Positions 28,387 to 36,885 of a stretch of 64,000 nt of DNA are shown here, piece after piece. Under the pieces are notes generated by a model. That model searched no databases, was not told where the DNA came from, and worked only from the letters and a program-made list of their open reading frames with translations. Origin of the DNA: Colwellia psychrerythraea 34H (GTDB lineage: Bacteria > Pseudomonadota > Gammaproteobacteria > Enterobacterales > Alteromonadaceae); contig NC_003910.7 in assembly GCF_000012325.1 (NCBI RefSeq), forward strand, positions 620,001 through 684,000, in the 5' to 3' direction. A program made the translations under genes and the position numbers. Numbering within the stretch: the first letter of the stretch is position 1; each line of letters opens with the position of its first letter.

Positions 28387-29877
28387 TCAAGGCAACATGG
28401 GTAGAGATAATGAAAAGCTGCTGCCATTACCTAGTTCGCTCTTAACCATGAGTTCAGAATTTATCACTTGCGATAATTTTTGGCTAATCGCCAATCCTAA
28501 TCCGGCATGTTGAGTACTATCTTCTATGGCATTACTCGCTCTATATCTTGCATCAAATATATAGGCGATATCTTCTTTACTTATACCACTACCATTATCC
28601 GTTACGCTAACTTTTACTTGTGTGGATAGTTGAGTAACCGTCATGACAATGTCACCACCGTTGTCGGTATGTCTAATGGCATTTTCTAATAAATTTGTCA
28701 TTATTCGCTCTAACTTAGCAATATCAGAGTAAACAATGAATTGGCAAGGCTGAGGTTGCAAGGTTAGAGCAATATTTTTCTCGGCAGCTTTTAAGGTAAA
28801 CTTAGCCAGAATGTCGTGTAACAACTCACCAATAGGGAAGGTTTCTAGATTGACAGTCACTTGACCATTTTCTAGATGCGCGAGCTCAAAAATTTGGTCA
28901 ATAAGACGCTTAAGTTGACTAACGTTGCGCTGAACAGTCGCTAAATAATCTTGTTTTTCAATGCTGGATAAATTGTCTCCTTTGATCGCTAAGATTTCAA
29001 TATACCCTTGCATTGTCGCTAGTGGTGTTCGCAGATCATGAGATAAATGAGCTAATAACTCTCGACGTATACGATCGTTTTCAGTCAATAAAGAAAACTG
29101 CTGATTGATTTGCACAACCATATCGTTAAAGGTAGCACCAAGGAAATGCACTTCATTACTATCAATGTTCTGGCTTGACTCAGAGCCCCATTGCTTTAAT
29201 TCAACCTTTGTTTGATCAAATTTCACGGCTTTAAGCGCCTGCATTTGTGTTGCTAGCTCTCTTACAGGACGAGTGAAATAGCGAAATACGGCTAATAAAA
29301 CAAGTAAAAATAGGAACAAACCGGCGACAACAAATGCGCCATATTTCTGTAAGTCTTTATCTGATTGTACTTGGCTAAAAATTGAATCATAAATTTCGCC
29401 GCCAATAATAATATATAAATAACCCTGCAGCAGCTCACCTTGATAAACCGGAGAAGCTGAAAATATTTTTTTATTATTTATATCGCGAGGATCATCTCCA
29501 AAAACAGGCACTTGCTGTGGTTTATCAATAAGCTTTTTTAACGGTATTAGTGAAACAGATTTTCGTTTTATTTTAGCGGGATCAGCGGAATACGTTAAAA
29601 TATTACCTTGGGTATCTAAAAAGTAAAATTCAAAGGAAGGACCTAAAAGCATTAGTGTATGAAAAAGATTTTCTAGAGCCGCTTTATCGTAAACACCATC
29701 TTGTAATAACGGATTATCGTGGGCTAGATGTTCCGCGAGATTTACGTGCAACTTTTGCTCTGCCTGGTACTTTGATTGCTGTACCAGAGAGTTACTCCAA
29801 GCAACGAGTAGTGAGGCCATGACCATGAAGGTAGCGCAGAGTGTTAATGCTAAGCGTTGATAAAGTGATGTTTTCAT
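28387..29877 (-). CDS. Sensor histidine kinase
   Basis: A 496-residue membrane kinase: signal-anchor (about 8-28), a periplasmic sensor domain (about 30-175) with a FEFYFLDTQGNILTY core, a second membrane segment (about 180-200), HAMP (about 200-262), the dimerisation/phosphotransfer helix with His280 (LAHLSHDLRTPLATMQGY), and the ATPase part with N box (NLLENAIRHTDNGG), G1 (VTDNGSGI) and G2 (GLGLAISQKL). It follows its response regulator by six bases. The ligand is unknown; adjacency to two secreted Spondin_N proteins in the same direction suggests a link to the envelope. Confidence 0.9.
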   Translation of the reverse strand: MKTSLYQRLALTLCATFMVMASLLVAWSNSLVQQSKYQAEQKLHVNLAEHLAHDNPLLQDGVYDKAALENLFHTLMLLGPSFEFYFLDTQGNILTYSADPAKIKRKSVSLIPLKKLIDKPQQVPVFGDDPRDINNKKIFSASPVYQGELLQGYLYIIIGGEIYDSIFSQVQSDKDLQKYGAFVVAGLFLFLLVLLAVFRYFTRPVRELATQMQALKAVKFDQTKVELKQWGSESSQNIDSNEVHFLGATFNDMVVQINQQFSLLTENDRIRRELLAHLSHDLRTPLATMQGYIEILAIKGDNLSSIEKQDYLATVQRNVSQLKRLIDQIFELAHLENGQVTVNLETFPIGELLHDILAKFTLKAAEKNIALTLQPQPCQFIVYSDIAKLERIMTNLLENAIRHTDNGGDIVMTVTQLSTQVKVSVTDNGSGISKEDIAYIFDARYRASNAIEDSTQHAGLGLAISQKLSQVINSELMVKSELGNGSSFSLSLPMLP

Positions 29878-29883
29878 CGAAGA

Positions 29884-30666
29884 TCAGTCCTTACATACCG
29901 TTGATGGCATTACGCCCGCTGAATTAAGTTTATAACCAACTCCCCAGACGGTCTGAATTATTTTTGGTTCAGTACAGTCTTCCTCAAGCTTACTTCTAAG
30001 GCGATTAATATGAGAGTTAACCGTGTGTTCATAACCATTATGATGGTAACCCCAAACACCATCGAGTAATTGAGCGCGTGAGAATACCTGATCAGGGTGT
30101 TGACAGAAAAAATCAATCAATTCAAATTCTGTAACCGTTAAGTTAATTGCTTTATTTTTATAAGTGACTTGATGAAATCTATGATCAACCAATAGTTGTC
30201 CTATCGATGTACTTGTCTTATCTAACTGAGCCGATTCTTGAACTGGTTTTTCTTCATGTACCAAGCTATTAATTTCAGAGGCGTTTTTAGCGGTAATTGC
30301 ATGGACTCTGCGTAATTGGCTTCTAACGCGGGCTTGTAATTCACGAACACTGAAAGGTTTAGTCATATAGTCATCAGCCCCCAACTCAAGGCCCAATATA
30401 CGGTCTATTTCTGATGTTTTAGAAGTAAGCATAATAATGGACTGTAACGGCTTTTCTTGTCTAACTTGTCGACAAATATCTAAGCCGCTAATACCAGGCA
30501 ACATCACATCAAGCAAAATAAGCTGATAGTCTTTTGTTAACGCTTGTTGTAATGCTTCGTTTCCTTGTGTACAAATATCGCAATTCAAATCTAATTCAGA
30601 TAAATGCACCTTAATAAGTTTGGCAATATCAATTTCGTCTTCAATTATTAGAATATTATCTTTCAT
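29884..30666 (-). CDS. OmpR-family response regulator
   Basis: A DNA-binding regulator of 260 residues from ATG 30666: receiver domain with phosphorylation site Asp53 (LILLDVMLPG), the conserved Lys in DDYMTKPFS, and a winged-helix OmpR-type output domain (about 165-255: NKAINLTVTEFELIDFF, GYEHTVNSHINRLRSKLE, VWGVGYKL). A longer form from GTG 30711, overlapping the stop of the preceding gene, is possible; I preferred MKDNILIIEDE because the receiver starts there. The 45 bases between hold a 12-bp hairpin that ends three bases before the ATG. Confidence 0.88.
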   Translation of the reverse strand: MKDNILIIEDEIDIAKLIKVHLSELDLNCDICTQGNEALQQALTKDYQLILLDVMLPGISGLDICRQVRQEKPLQSIIMLTSKTSEIDRILGLELGADDYMTKPFSVRELQARVRSQLRRVHAITAKNASEINSLVHEEKPVQESAQLDKTSTSIGQLLVDHRFHQVTYKNKAINLTVTEFELIDFFCQHPDQVFSRAQLLDGVWGYHHNGYEHTVNSHINRLRSKLEEDCTEPKIIQTVWGVGYKLNSAGVMPSTVCKD

Positions 30667-30669
30667 ATT

Positions 30670-30705
30670 TTGGCCAATGAGTGAACTGAGCCGCTCATTG
30701 GCCAA
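30670..30705 (-). other. 12-bp hairpin at the start of the response-regulator gene
   Basis: TTGGCCAATGAG (30670-30681) and CTCATTGGCCAA (30694-30705) form a perfect 12-bp stem with a 12-base loop, directly between the spondin lipoprotein stop and the regulator ATG. No T run follows on the minus strand. It could attenuate, protect or translationally control the two-component genes. Confidence 0.6.
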
Positions 30706-30710
30706 GAACA

Positions 30711-31442
30711 CTACTTAGTTCGAGTTATAGTTAATTTAACTGCAGGATTATCAAAACGATGAGCCTGAGTTAGTACTGAGCTTGGTAAACCATCATCTTT
30801 ACTAACCACACCAGAATGATAACCGACTAAATCGATATCATCACGCGTTGAATCATAGCCAACCCCACCATCAGCTGGGCCTGGAATAGTACCTGCGGCT
30901 TCGTTGTTTTGCTCGGTGCCTGAATCATAGACATTTAATCGCCATGATTTTTCTTGGTTTAAGGTCAATGTTGATATATCTACACCAGTAAGACCCGAGA
31001 AAGCATCATTTGTATTCACCAACATAGTGGCAACAGTCAAATAAGTTGCTGCACGATCCATTGTACTGATGTTCACAGTAACGCTAGTGCCCGGTAAAGT
31101 AGGGCCTTCAGCCGTTGCCGTGGCTAGATTATTCTCTAGTGCAATAAAGTCAGCATTATCTCCACCTTCGGCAAGTTTCTCCAAAGCAACAGAAGCTGCT
31201 TGACCAACTTGCCACATTTTAGCATCGCCGTGAAGTGAAACCGCAACAGGTGATAAAGGCTGAGCGTAGGTTAGATTAGTAAGCGTTAATGAATAGCTAT
31301 ATTCCATAGGCGTTTCGACTGGAGGAGGCGCGTCGTTGTCATTATCATTACAAGCAGATAGACCTAAAGTGAGTAAGCTCGCAATAAGTAATGGCTTAGC
31401 TAGTTTGTTTGTACTCTTTTTTTGAGTGTTAAAGGTTAACAT
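30711..31442 (-). CDS. Spondin_N-domain lipoprotein
   Basis: A 243-residue protein with a lipoprotein signal: basic start, hydrophobic helix and lipobox LSAC, so Cys31 should be lipidated. An Asn/Asp-rich linker follows, then a domain resembling Spondin_N: SYSLTLTNLTYAQPLSPVAVSLHGDAK, a middle ATYLTVATMLVNTNDAFSGL, and YDSGTEQNNE. The same pattern is in the gene just upstream (9-base gap), so the two are a tandem pair. The Ca/Mg-site acidic residues of spondin domains appear kept. In this context it is an envelope protein of unknown role. Confidence 0.82.
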   Translation of the reverse strand: MLTFNTQKKSTNKLAKPLLIASLLTLGLSACNDNDNDAPPPVETPMEYSYSLTLTNLTYAQPLSPVAVSLHGDAKMWQVGQAASVALEKLAEGGDNADFIALENNLATATAEGPTLPGTSVTVNISTMDRAATYLTVATMLVNTNDAFSGLTGVDISTLTLNQEKSWRLNVYDSGTEQNNEAAGTIPGPADGGVGYDSTRDDIDLVGYHSGVVSKDDGLPSSVLTQAHRFDNPAVKLTITRTK

Positions 31443-31451
31443 GTTGCCCCC

Positions 31452-32171
31452 TTATTTCACGGTAATGGTAAGTTTAGCGACAGGGTTTAACCAACGTTGC
31501 ACGCTATTATTAATATCACTCATGCCCGCAGACATATCACTATCGCCTAAGCTACCACGGTGAATATGTACTTTATCGTTAGACTCCATATCTGTTACAC
31601 CAGTACCGTTCATACCTAATAGAGGGTCAAGAGGTGGTGGCACCGGCATGCCAGCTTCTCCAGGTGCACCACTGCCGCGAAGTTCATCATTGGCTTCAGT
31701 ACCCGCATCATAGGCATTTAAAAATACGGTATAAGTACCTGCTTCTTCGGGTATTTTCCAACTATCTAAACCAACAAAACCATCATTAGAAGGCAAAACC
31801 ATCGCAGCAAGTGATAAATGAGTATTGGCGCTGTCATTCGATAAATCAAAGCTTGCTGACATTGCAGGTGCTAATAATCCACCAGCAGGGTTTTCATTAA
31901 GATTAGCATCGGCGTTGGTTAAGATACTTGATAAACCTGAGATGCTACCACCCTCAGCCATTGCTTGAAGCTCATCGCTAGCCATTGTACCCGACATAAA
32001 AATGTGGTTTTCACTGGTGTGTGCAGCTGTAATAACAGGAGTGAAATACAAACCTTGCGTTAAGTTTGTGACAGTAATGGATAATTCTTGTGCCATAGTG
32101 GTTGAGCTCGCAAGTGCGAGTGCTAAAACACTTAATGTTGATGTGATTGGCGATTTCTTGATTACTTTCAT
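31452..32171 (-). CDS. Secreted Spondin_N-domain protein
   Basis: A 239-residue protein with a signal peptide (about 1-27, ending TTMAQ). The mature part is a Spondin_N-like domain: LSITVTNLTQGLYFTPVITAAHTS, the insert LAAMVLPSNDGFVGLDSW, and NAYDAGTEANDELRGSGAP, ending WLNPVAKLTITVK. It precedes the lipoprotein paralogue and the two-component genes in one direction, so a four-gene transcript is likely. The ribosome site is AAGGAAAG (GTATC follows) before the ATG. Bacterial spondin-like proteins have no settled function. Confidence 0.82.
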   Translation of the reverse strand: MKVIKKSPITSTLSVLALALASSTTMAQELSITVTNLTQGLYFTPVITAAHTSENHIFMSGTMASDELQAMAEGGSISGLSSILTNADANLNENPAGGLLAPAMSASFDLSNDSANTHLSLAAMVLPSNDGFVGLDSWKIPEEAGTYTVFLNAYDAGTEANDELRGSGAPGEAGMPVPPPLDPLLGMNGTGVTDMESNDKVHIHRGSLGDSDMSAGMSDINNSVQRWLNPVAKLTITVK

Positions 32172-32195
32172 GATACTTTCCTTTGCAGTTAGATT

Positions 32196-32214
32196 ATACC
32201 AATCTGTTTGGTAT
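32196..32214. repeat. ATACCAA short palindrome upstream of the spondin genes
   Basis: ATACCAA (32196-32202) and TTGGTAT (32208-32214) are perfect inverted repeats around TCTGT, 24 bases before the spondin gene start. They match the ends of the MITE-like elements here, so this may be a remnant or a regulatory site. The rest of the 350-base gap holds nothing I recognise except the stem at 32472. Confidence 0.4.
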
Positions 32215-32471
32215 GGTTTTGTTGTAGTAAAGTATGGGGGGGAGTTATCGCTTGGAGATCACGCATTTATCACTTTTTGTTGGAGAATTAATCACAGAAG
32301 TATCACAGCAAGGAAGGGGTAATTATTCTGTAAACAAAAAGACAATAAAATCGTGTTGAATGTGTAGTGTTTTAAATCGTATTGAAAGGCTTTAAGAGTC
32401 TACAAATTCACAAGTAAGGTGATAGAGAGAAGGGCGTTTTATGCAATGGCTGTAGGATTTCAGTGGCATTA

Positions 32472-32507
32472 TATAATTAGAGGTATTGTCAAACACCTCT
32501 AATTATA
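32472..32507 (-). other. 13-bp hairpin downstream of the repeat-bearing lipoprotein gene
   Basis: TATAATTAGAGGT (32472-32484) pairs perfectly with ACCTCTAATTATA (32495-32507) around a 10-base loop. It lies 12 bases after the lipoprotein stop on the minus strand. No T tract follows, so it may be a processing or stability stem rather than an intrinsic terminator. Confidence 0.5.
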
Positions 32508-32519
32508 GGGGGATTTCGA

Positions 32520-33371
32520 TTATATTTTTTTAACGTAAAAAGCCGTTTCATGCCCCTGTATGTACATAACTGTTTCTGATTTTTCCCCAAATATAGGCTC
32601 ATCTAGCGAACTTACATTGTGAATCAATGTTATTGAATATTCTCCTGATGCAGTGGTTGCTGGCGCTAATGCACCAGTAATCACCCATAAAGAACCATCA
32701 CTTAACAGTATTGAATCATTTTCACCTTCAGAGTAAAAAGTGTGAAGGCCTTGCCATATGATTTTTGCTTTCGTTAAAGGCTTAAGATAATAGCCAAAAG
32801 GTGCGTATTCATTATATAAATACCACGCACTAAATTCACCCAGTTTTTCAGCTGTTTGGGATGTTAGATCAGGAAAATTACTTCTTACATTATAGAGTGT
32901 GTAATCAAAAATACCCCCAGTGTTAATGTCTGAATAGTCAATACCGTTAACTCTCCATATTGAGTTATCATCTAATAACATTACGCTACCGACGGATAAT
33001 GGCGCTAACTCTATATTTCCTTGTTGTAAAATAGTAGGGGTTTGGATCGGGTCAATGTAAAAGCTAGCTGCGCTATTGTTAATAAATACGTAATATTGCC
33101 CTTTAACACCTTGGTTAGGCTCACCAAAATCATTTGGGTTATCATAAATGATGACGTCTACTTCTCCAGCACTATGCGTTCCATCACCGAGTGATAGACC
33201 GACAATACTCCATAGCGTGCCATCTGCTAACTTTATTAAGTCGTTTATAGAGTGACTCTTAAGGTAAATTATTTCTGAATGCTGGGACGATATTTTATTA
33301 TCAGATGAACCCCCTCCTTCACCGCATGCAGAGAGCATAAAAACGAATACAAAAAAACACCAAAATTTCAT
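32520..33371 (-). CDS. Lipoprotein with three internal repeats, unknown function
   Basis: A 283-residue lipoprotein: signal with lipobox LSAC (Cys16) and a Gly/Ser linker. The remainder is three related units of about 65 residues, at about 42-106, 128-196 and 219-283. Each begins with a hydrophobic strand and a D-G/N-S-LW block (LADGTLWSIVG, LLDDNSIWRVNG, LLSDGSLWVITG) and ends with an aromatic-rich strand (FYI, YYLKPL, FYVKK). No family was recognised. The gene is alone, with AAGGA before its ATG. The repeats suggest a beta-propeller-like or repeated surface-binding fold; this is inference. Confidence 0.75.
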   Translation of the reverse strand: MKFWCFFVFVFMLSACGEGGGSSDNKISSQHSEIIYLKSHSINDLIKLADGTLWSIVGLSLGDGTHSAGEVDVIIYDNPNDFGEPNQGVKGQYYVFINNSAASFYIDPIQTPTILQQGNIELAPLSVGSVMLLDDNSIWRVNGIDYSDINTGGIFDYTLYNVRSNFPDLTSQTAEKLGEFSAWYLYNEYAPFGYYLKPLTKAKIIWQGLHTFYSEGENDSILLSDGSLWVITGALAPATTASGEYSITLIHNVSSLDEPIFGEKSETVMYIQGHETAFYVKKI

Positions 33372-33521
33372 GAAAAATCCTTTTAAATTAATGAACTATA
33401 TTATGGTAACAGTAGAATGATTGTTATACAACGTAACTCAGTTGTAGGCCTCGTGCATCTAGGGGAGACCTGTTAATCGCTTTGATGGTAGATATTTTTA
33501 CACTAGAGGATTTGCTATTAA

Positions 33522-34607
33522 CTATGCTTGCATAGCCAGTTTTATTAACTCAGGCTCAGCTTCACAAAGTAAAATAAATAACTGAATTTGGTTGAAAGCG
33601 CGATCTAAATTATGTTTTTCACGGCTTACTTGGAAATAGCTATCACCATTTAAGTAGTCTGTTAAAAAACGCGTACCAAGACTAAAAGGTACTGATTTAG
33701 TACCAACAATTAAGCTGTCTTTTTCAAGAGCAGACATCTTAGTGCCAAAAGCATTTTGATAACTTTGAATAAGTGCTGAAAAAATATCTAATTTAATTAT
33801 CATTGCATCAATATTGGTGTCATCTTCTGCGAGATTACTGCAACATGTTCTTACCATGTCACCAAAGTCATGCATTAGTAAACCAGGCATACAGGTATCA
33901 AGATCAATTACTGCACAAGGAGTGTCACCTTCAGTAAATAATAAATTGTTTATCTTGGTATCGTTGTGCGTAACATGCAGGGGTAACTTTTTGCTAATAT
34001 CGATAACATGATTGATAAAATCTTGTTGGTCTAAGCAAAAGTTGACTAACGTTTGGCAGCTCGACAAACGATCTTGAAGATCATTTTCAACGGCTTCGTT
34101 AAGTTGTCTCATGCGAAAACTTATATCATGAAAGTCTTCAATGATAACAGCGAGTTCTTCAACGGGAAAGTCACTTAGCGTACAGCTAAATTCTGCAAAC
34201 GCATTGGCAACAAGCGCGGCTTGTTCAGGTGACTCAACTTCCTCTAGTGTGTAAGAGTTGCTGATAAATTCCATCAAACGCCAATAATTAGTACCAACTT
34301 TGCTATAAGTCTCGCCTGTTTTGCTCAATATTTGTTGGGGAATTGATAGTGGGTAGTTGCCGATATTTTTTTGTCGTTGCAAATGTAGGTTTATTTTTTG
34401 TGCGTTACTACTTAACTCTGCGGTTTTGGGAAAAACATCATGGTTGATTTGCTGCAAGACAAACTCAACTTCAGGGGTAGTCAATTTATAAGTATTATTG
34501 ATATGACCATTACCTAAAACAGCTATTTCAACTTCAGCAAAGTCATAATCATAGTTATTTAGAACGGTATCTATATCTGAGTGGAGCGAAGCTGATCTGT
34601 TATCCAT
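33522..34607 (-). CDS. APH-fold phosphotransferase, N-acetylhexosamine 1-kinase-like
   Basis: A 361-residue kinase of the aminoglycoside phosphotransferase superfamily. The catalytic loop is HNDTKINNLLF (Asp and Asn of the HxDxxxxN motif) and the metal site VIDLDTCMPG. An N-terminal GNGHINNTYKL nucleotide loop is present, and FVLQQINHDVFP resembles sugar 1-kinases such as NahK, so a free sugar (HexNAc or similar) is the best guess. A choline- or homoserine-kinase role cannot be excluded. It has no operon partner: the lipoprotein ends on one side and a 340-base gap lies on the other. It carries no antibiotic-resistance signature. Confidence 0.78.
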   Translation of the reverse strand: MDNRSASLHSDIDTVLNNYDYDFAEVEIAVLGNGHINNTYKLTTPEVEFVLQQINHDVFPKTAELSSNAQKINLHLQRQKNIGNYPLSIPQQILSKTGETYSKVGTNYWRLMEFISNSYTLEEVESPEQAALVANAFAEFSCTLSDFPVEELAVIIEDFHDISFRMRQLNEAVENDLQDRLSSCQTLVNFCLDQQDFINHVIDISKKLPLHVTHNDTKINNLLFTEGDTPCAVIDLDTCMPGLLMHDFGDMVRTCCSNLAEDDTNIDAMIIKLDIFSALIQSYQNAFGTKMSALEKDSLIVGTKSVPFSLGTRFLTDYLNGDSYFQVSREKHNLDRAFNQIQLFILLCEAEPELIKLAMQA

Positions 34608-34702
34608 TGCTTTTAATACTTATGTTTTAGTGATTATCTTGTTAGCAATGTGATTATTCTAGTAAGTACTTACCAGCGAGCCTATGCTAATACATTAATC
34701 TG

Positions 34703-34719
34703 TAACAATTCAATTGTTA
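34703..34719. promoter_or_regulatory. 17-bp palindrome in the gap upstream of the kinase gene
   Basis: TAACAATT (34703-34710) and AATTGTTA (34712-34719) are perfect inverted repeats around one base, about 95 bases before the kinase ATG. It could be an operator for that gene; no regulator is identified. The rest of this 340-base gap holds only the stem at 34883. Confidence 0.35.
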
Positions 34720-34882
34720 ACAAATTAGCGCAAGATGTTACTCTTTTTTGTCAAATAGTGCAGTAACTTTCTCATTGACTTGGTGGTGATCATAGGGGAT
34801 TAATTAAGGTAATTATCTTAAGTATTAGTAACTTTTACCTTTTTAAAGCTGAATGCCAAATAGACATTAGTGATGGGTATGA

Positions 34883-34936
34883 GCCCATTACCGTTCAAAG
34901 TACATGCTGAAATGTGCATCTTGATTGGTAACGGGC
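34883..34936. other. Imperfect inverted repeat after the valine-module genes
   Basis: GCCCATTACC (34883-34892) and GGTAACGGGC (34927-34936) pair at 9 of 10 positions, with a partly complementary inner region (GTACAT/ATGTGC). It lies 11 bases after the stop of the 3-hydroxyisobutyryl-CoA hydrolase gene, and it may act as the end of that transcript or be another small palindromic element. Confidence 0.45.
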
Positions 34937-34947
34937 GTATCGTTAAT

Positions 34948-36054
34948 CTATAAATCGGCCAACGGATTTTGTTGCCAAGGAGCCTCGAAAAATGGTGCTA
35001 TCACCTCGTTTGTTACTTCGCTCAACTGTTTATATTGCCAGTCAGGGCTTTGGTCTTTATCAATTAATAAAGCCCGCACGCCTTCAGCAAATTCAGTGTG
35101 ACGAATAATGGTTGTGGCAAGTAATACTTCTTTTTCAAAAACAGTTTTTAAACCTAACCCTTTACAAAGTTCGAGTTGATGGAATATCCACTTAATTGCC
35201 AAAGGTGAACCACTGGCTAAACCATTTTTTGCTCGTTGAAGCCACTTGTCATCAGTCTTGAGTGATGAGAAATTAGCCGCTATTTTTTCTACATTATCAC
35301 TGCGACACAAATCGTTAATTAATGTTTGATTAGTTGCTAAATTTCCTGCTGGAATATCGGCAATACACTGACTTTGATAATGGTTAAAAATGTTATCTAA
35401 GTTGTTGTTGATTTCAAACGCAGGACATTCTAAAGAGGTCAATTCATCGATAACGGCTTGCTTGCTTGTATGAGTAATTGCGTAATTAGCAATACCAGCA
35501 TAAAGACCGTCAGCAGCATTGATGGAGGAACTTGTTAAGGCTAAAAATCGACCACAATAACCTGGCATAGTATTTAAAAAGTAACTACCACCGACATCGG
35601 GAAATAAGGCAATGGTTACTTCTGGCATCGCTATACGTGTTCTTTCTGTGGCAATACGATAAGAGCAGCCAGCAAAAACACCCAAGCCACCACCCATCAC
35701 AATACCATGGCCCCAAGCGATGGTCGGTTTAGGGTAATTATGCAGTAAATAATCTAGGCGATATTCACGCTCAAAAAATGTTTCTGCATACTCACATGGG
35801 CCTCCCGGCTGTTCAATTGATGACTTGTACAAGGCTTGTACATCCCCCCCCGCACAGAATGCTTTTTCACCTGCACCTTGAATAAAAACGGCGGCAATTT
35901 TATCATTTGTTTGCCATTGCTGTAATTGAGCTGACATCAGATCAATCATTTCCAGTGTTAATGCGTTTAACGTTTTTTCACTGTTTAGTGTTAAAACACC
36001 GATACATTGGCCATTTTTAATCGCTAATTCTTCAACTGTTACGGGACTGGTCAT
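34948..36054 (-). CDS. 3-hydroxyisobutyryl-CoA hydrolase
   Basis: A 368-residue crotonase-fold protein of the hydrolase branch: QGAGEKAFCAGGDVQALY, AWGHGIVMGGGLGVFAGCSYRIAT, the ALFPDVGGSYFLN block with the hydrolase-type glutamate and aspartate, and a long C-terminal extension beyond the crotonase core. It would hydrolyse 3-hydroxyisobutyryl-CoA in valine breakdown, preventing methacrylyl-CoA accumulation. Its ATG overlaps the TAA stop of the upstream hydratase by one base (TAATG), so the genes are translationally coupled. mmsB, often next in such clusters, is absent here. Confidence 0.9.
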   Translation of the reverse strand: MTSPVTVEELAIKNGQCIGVLTLNSEKTLNALTLEMIDLMSAQLQQWQTNDKIAAVFIQGAGEKAFCAGGDVQALYKSSIEQPGGPCEYAETFFEREYRLDYLLHNYPKPTIAWGHGIVMGGGLGVFAGCSYRIATERTRIAMPEVTIALFPDVGGSYFLNTMPGYCGRFLALTSSSINAADGLYAGIANYAITHTSKQAVIDELTSLECPAFEINNNLDNIFNHYQSQCIADIPAGNLATNQTLINDLCRSDNVEKIAANFSSLKTDDKWLQRAKNGLASGSPLAIKWIFHQLELCKGLGLKTVFEKEVLLATTIIRHTEFAEGVRALLIDKDQSPDWQYKQLSEVTNEVIAPFFEAPWQQNPLADL

Positions 36055-36830
36055 TAGTTATTCTTCCACTGAGGTTTACGTTTTTCAATAAAAGCACTAA
36101 CACCTTCTTTTTGATCTTCGGTATCCCATAATTTTACAAAAAGTTCTCGTTCTTTAGTGTAAGCAGAATTAATATCACCATTACGGGCTTCCATAATTAA
36201 CGACTTACAATAAGCTACAGAGGTTGGTGATTGACTTTCAGCTTTCTCAGCGAGTGCTAAAGCTCGCGATAATGAGGTGCCAGTAGGGACTACTTCAGAG
36301 ACTAAGCCTATTTTTTCAGCTTGTGGCGCTTTAATACGCTCACCTAATAAAATCATGCGTTTAGCCCAACCTTCACCGATTAACCATGACAATTGTTGTG
36401 AGCCTAAACCACAAGGCAATAAGCCAACAGCAGCTTCAGGTAGTGCCATTTGTGCTTGTTCTTCACATATTCTGACATCGCAAGATAAAGCGACTTCTAA
36501 CCCGCCTCCCATAGCAAAACCAGTGATAGCAGCGATGGAAACCCCTTGATAGTTTGATAGTGCTTCAAACGCACCGCCAAAAGCGGCTGAAAAGTCAAAG
36601 GACAAACCTTTGTCATCATGATTGAATTGATTTAGGTCTGCTCCTGCACTAAAGAATTTTTCACTGTCACTCGTTAAAATAAGTGAGTAGTTATCTTTGT
36701 CTTCATTAAGTACACCAATTAACTGTTTTAAATAATTTAAGCTCTCAGGTGTCCAAGTATTTGCCGGAGGGTTGTTAAAAGTCACAATAGCGACATGGCC
36801 GCGTTTTTCTACCTTTAATAAATCACTCAT
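36054..36830 (-). CDS. Enoyl-CoA hydratase/isomerase (valine module)
   Basis: A 258-residue crotonase-family protein starting at ATG 36830, with GGAG six bases upstream; an ATG twelve bases earlier overlaps that site and is rejected. FFSAGADLNQF and AITGFAMGGGLEVALSCDVRI form the CoA/oxyanion region, and PEAAVGLLPCGLGSQ carries one of the two usual active-site acids. Its place between an acyl-CoA dehydrogenase and 3-hydroxyisobutyryl-CoA hydrolase suggests methacrylyl-CoA hydration. Confidence 0.88.
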   Translation of the reverse strand: MSDLLKVEKRGHVAIVTFNNPPANTWTPESLNYLKQLIGVLNEDKDNYSLILTSDSEKFFSAGADLNQFNHDDKGLSFDFSAAFGGAFEALSNYQGVSIAAITGFAMGGGLEVALSCDVRICEEQAQMALPEAAVGLLPCGLGSQQLSWLIGEGWAKRMILLGERIKAPQAEKIGLVSEVVPTGTSLSRALALAEKAESQSPTSVAYCKSLIMEARNGDINSAYTKERELFVKLWDTEDQKEGVSAFIEKRKPQWKNN

Positions 36831-36885
36831 CGATAACTCCAAAACATTGTTTAAAAATAGGGTTTAAAAAAATTCTCATGCTGCA

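Noticed and set aside
32002-32322. 106-codon plus-strand frame
   Set aside because: It is antisense to the spondin gene and its leader; no family pattern, no ribosome site.
33522-34607. Antibiotic-resistance aminoglycoside kinase
   Set aside because: The fold is shared, but the N-terminal and catalytic segments resemble sugar kinases and there is no mobile or resistance context.
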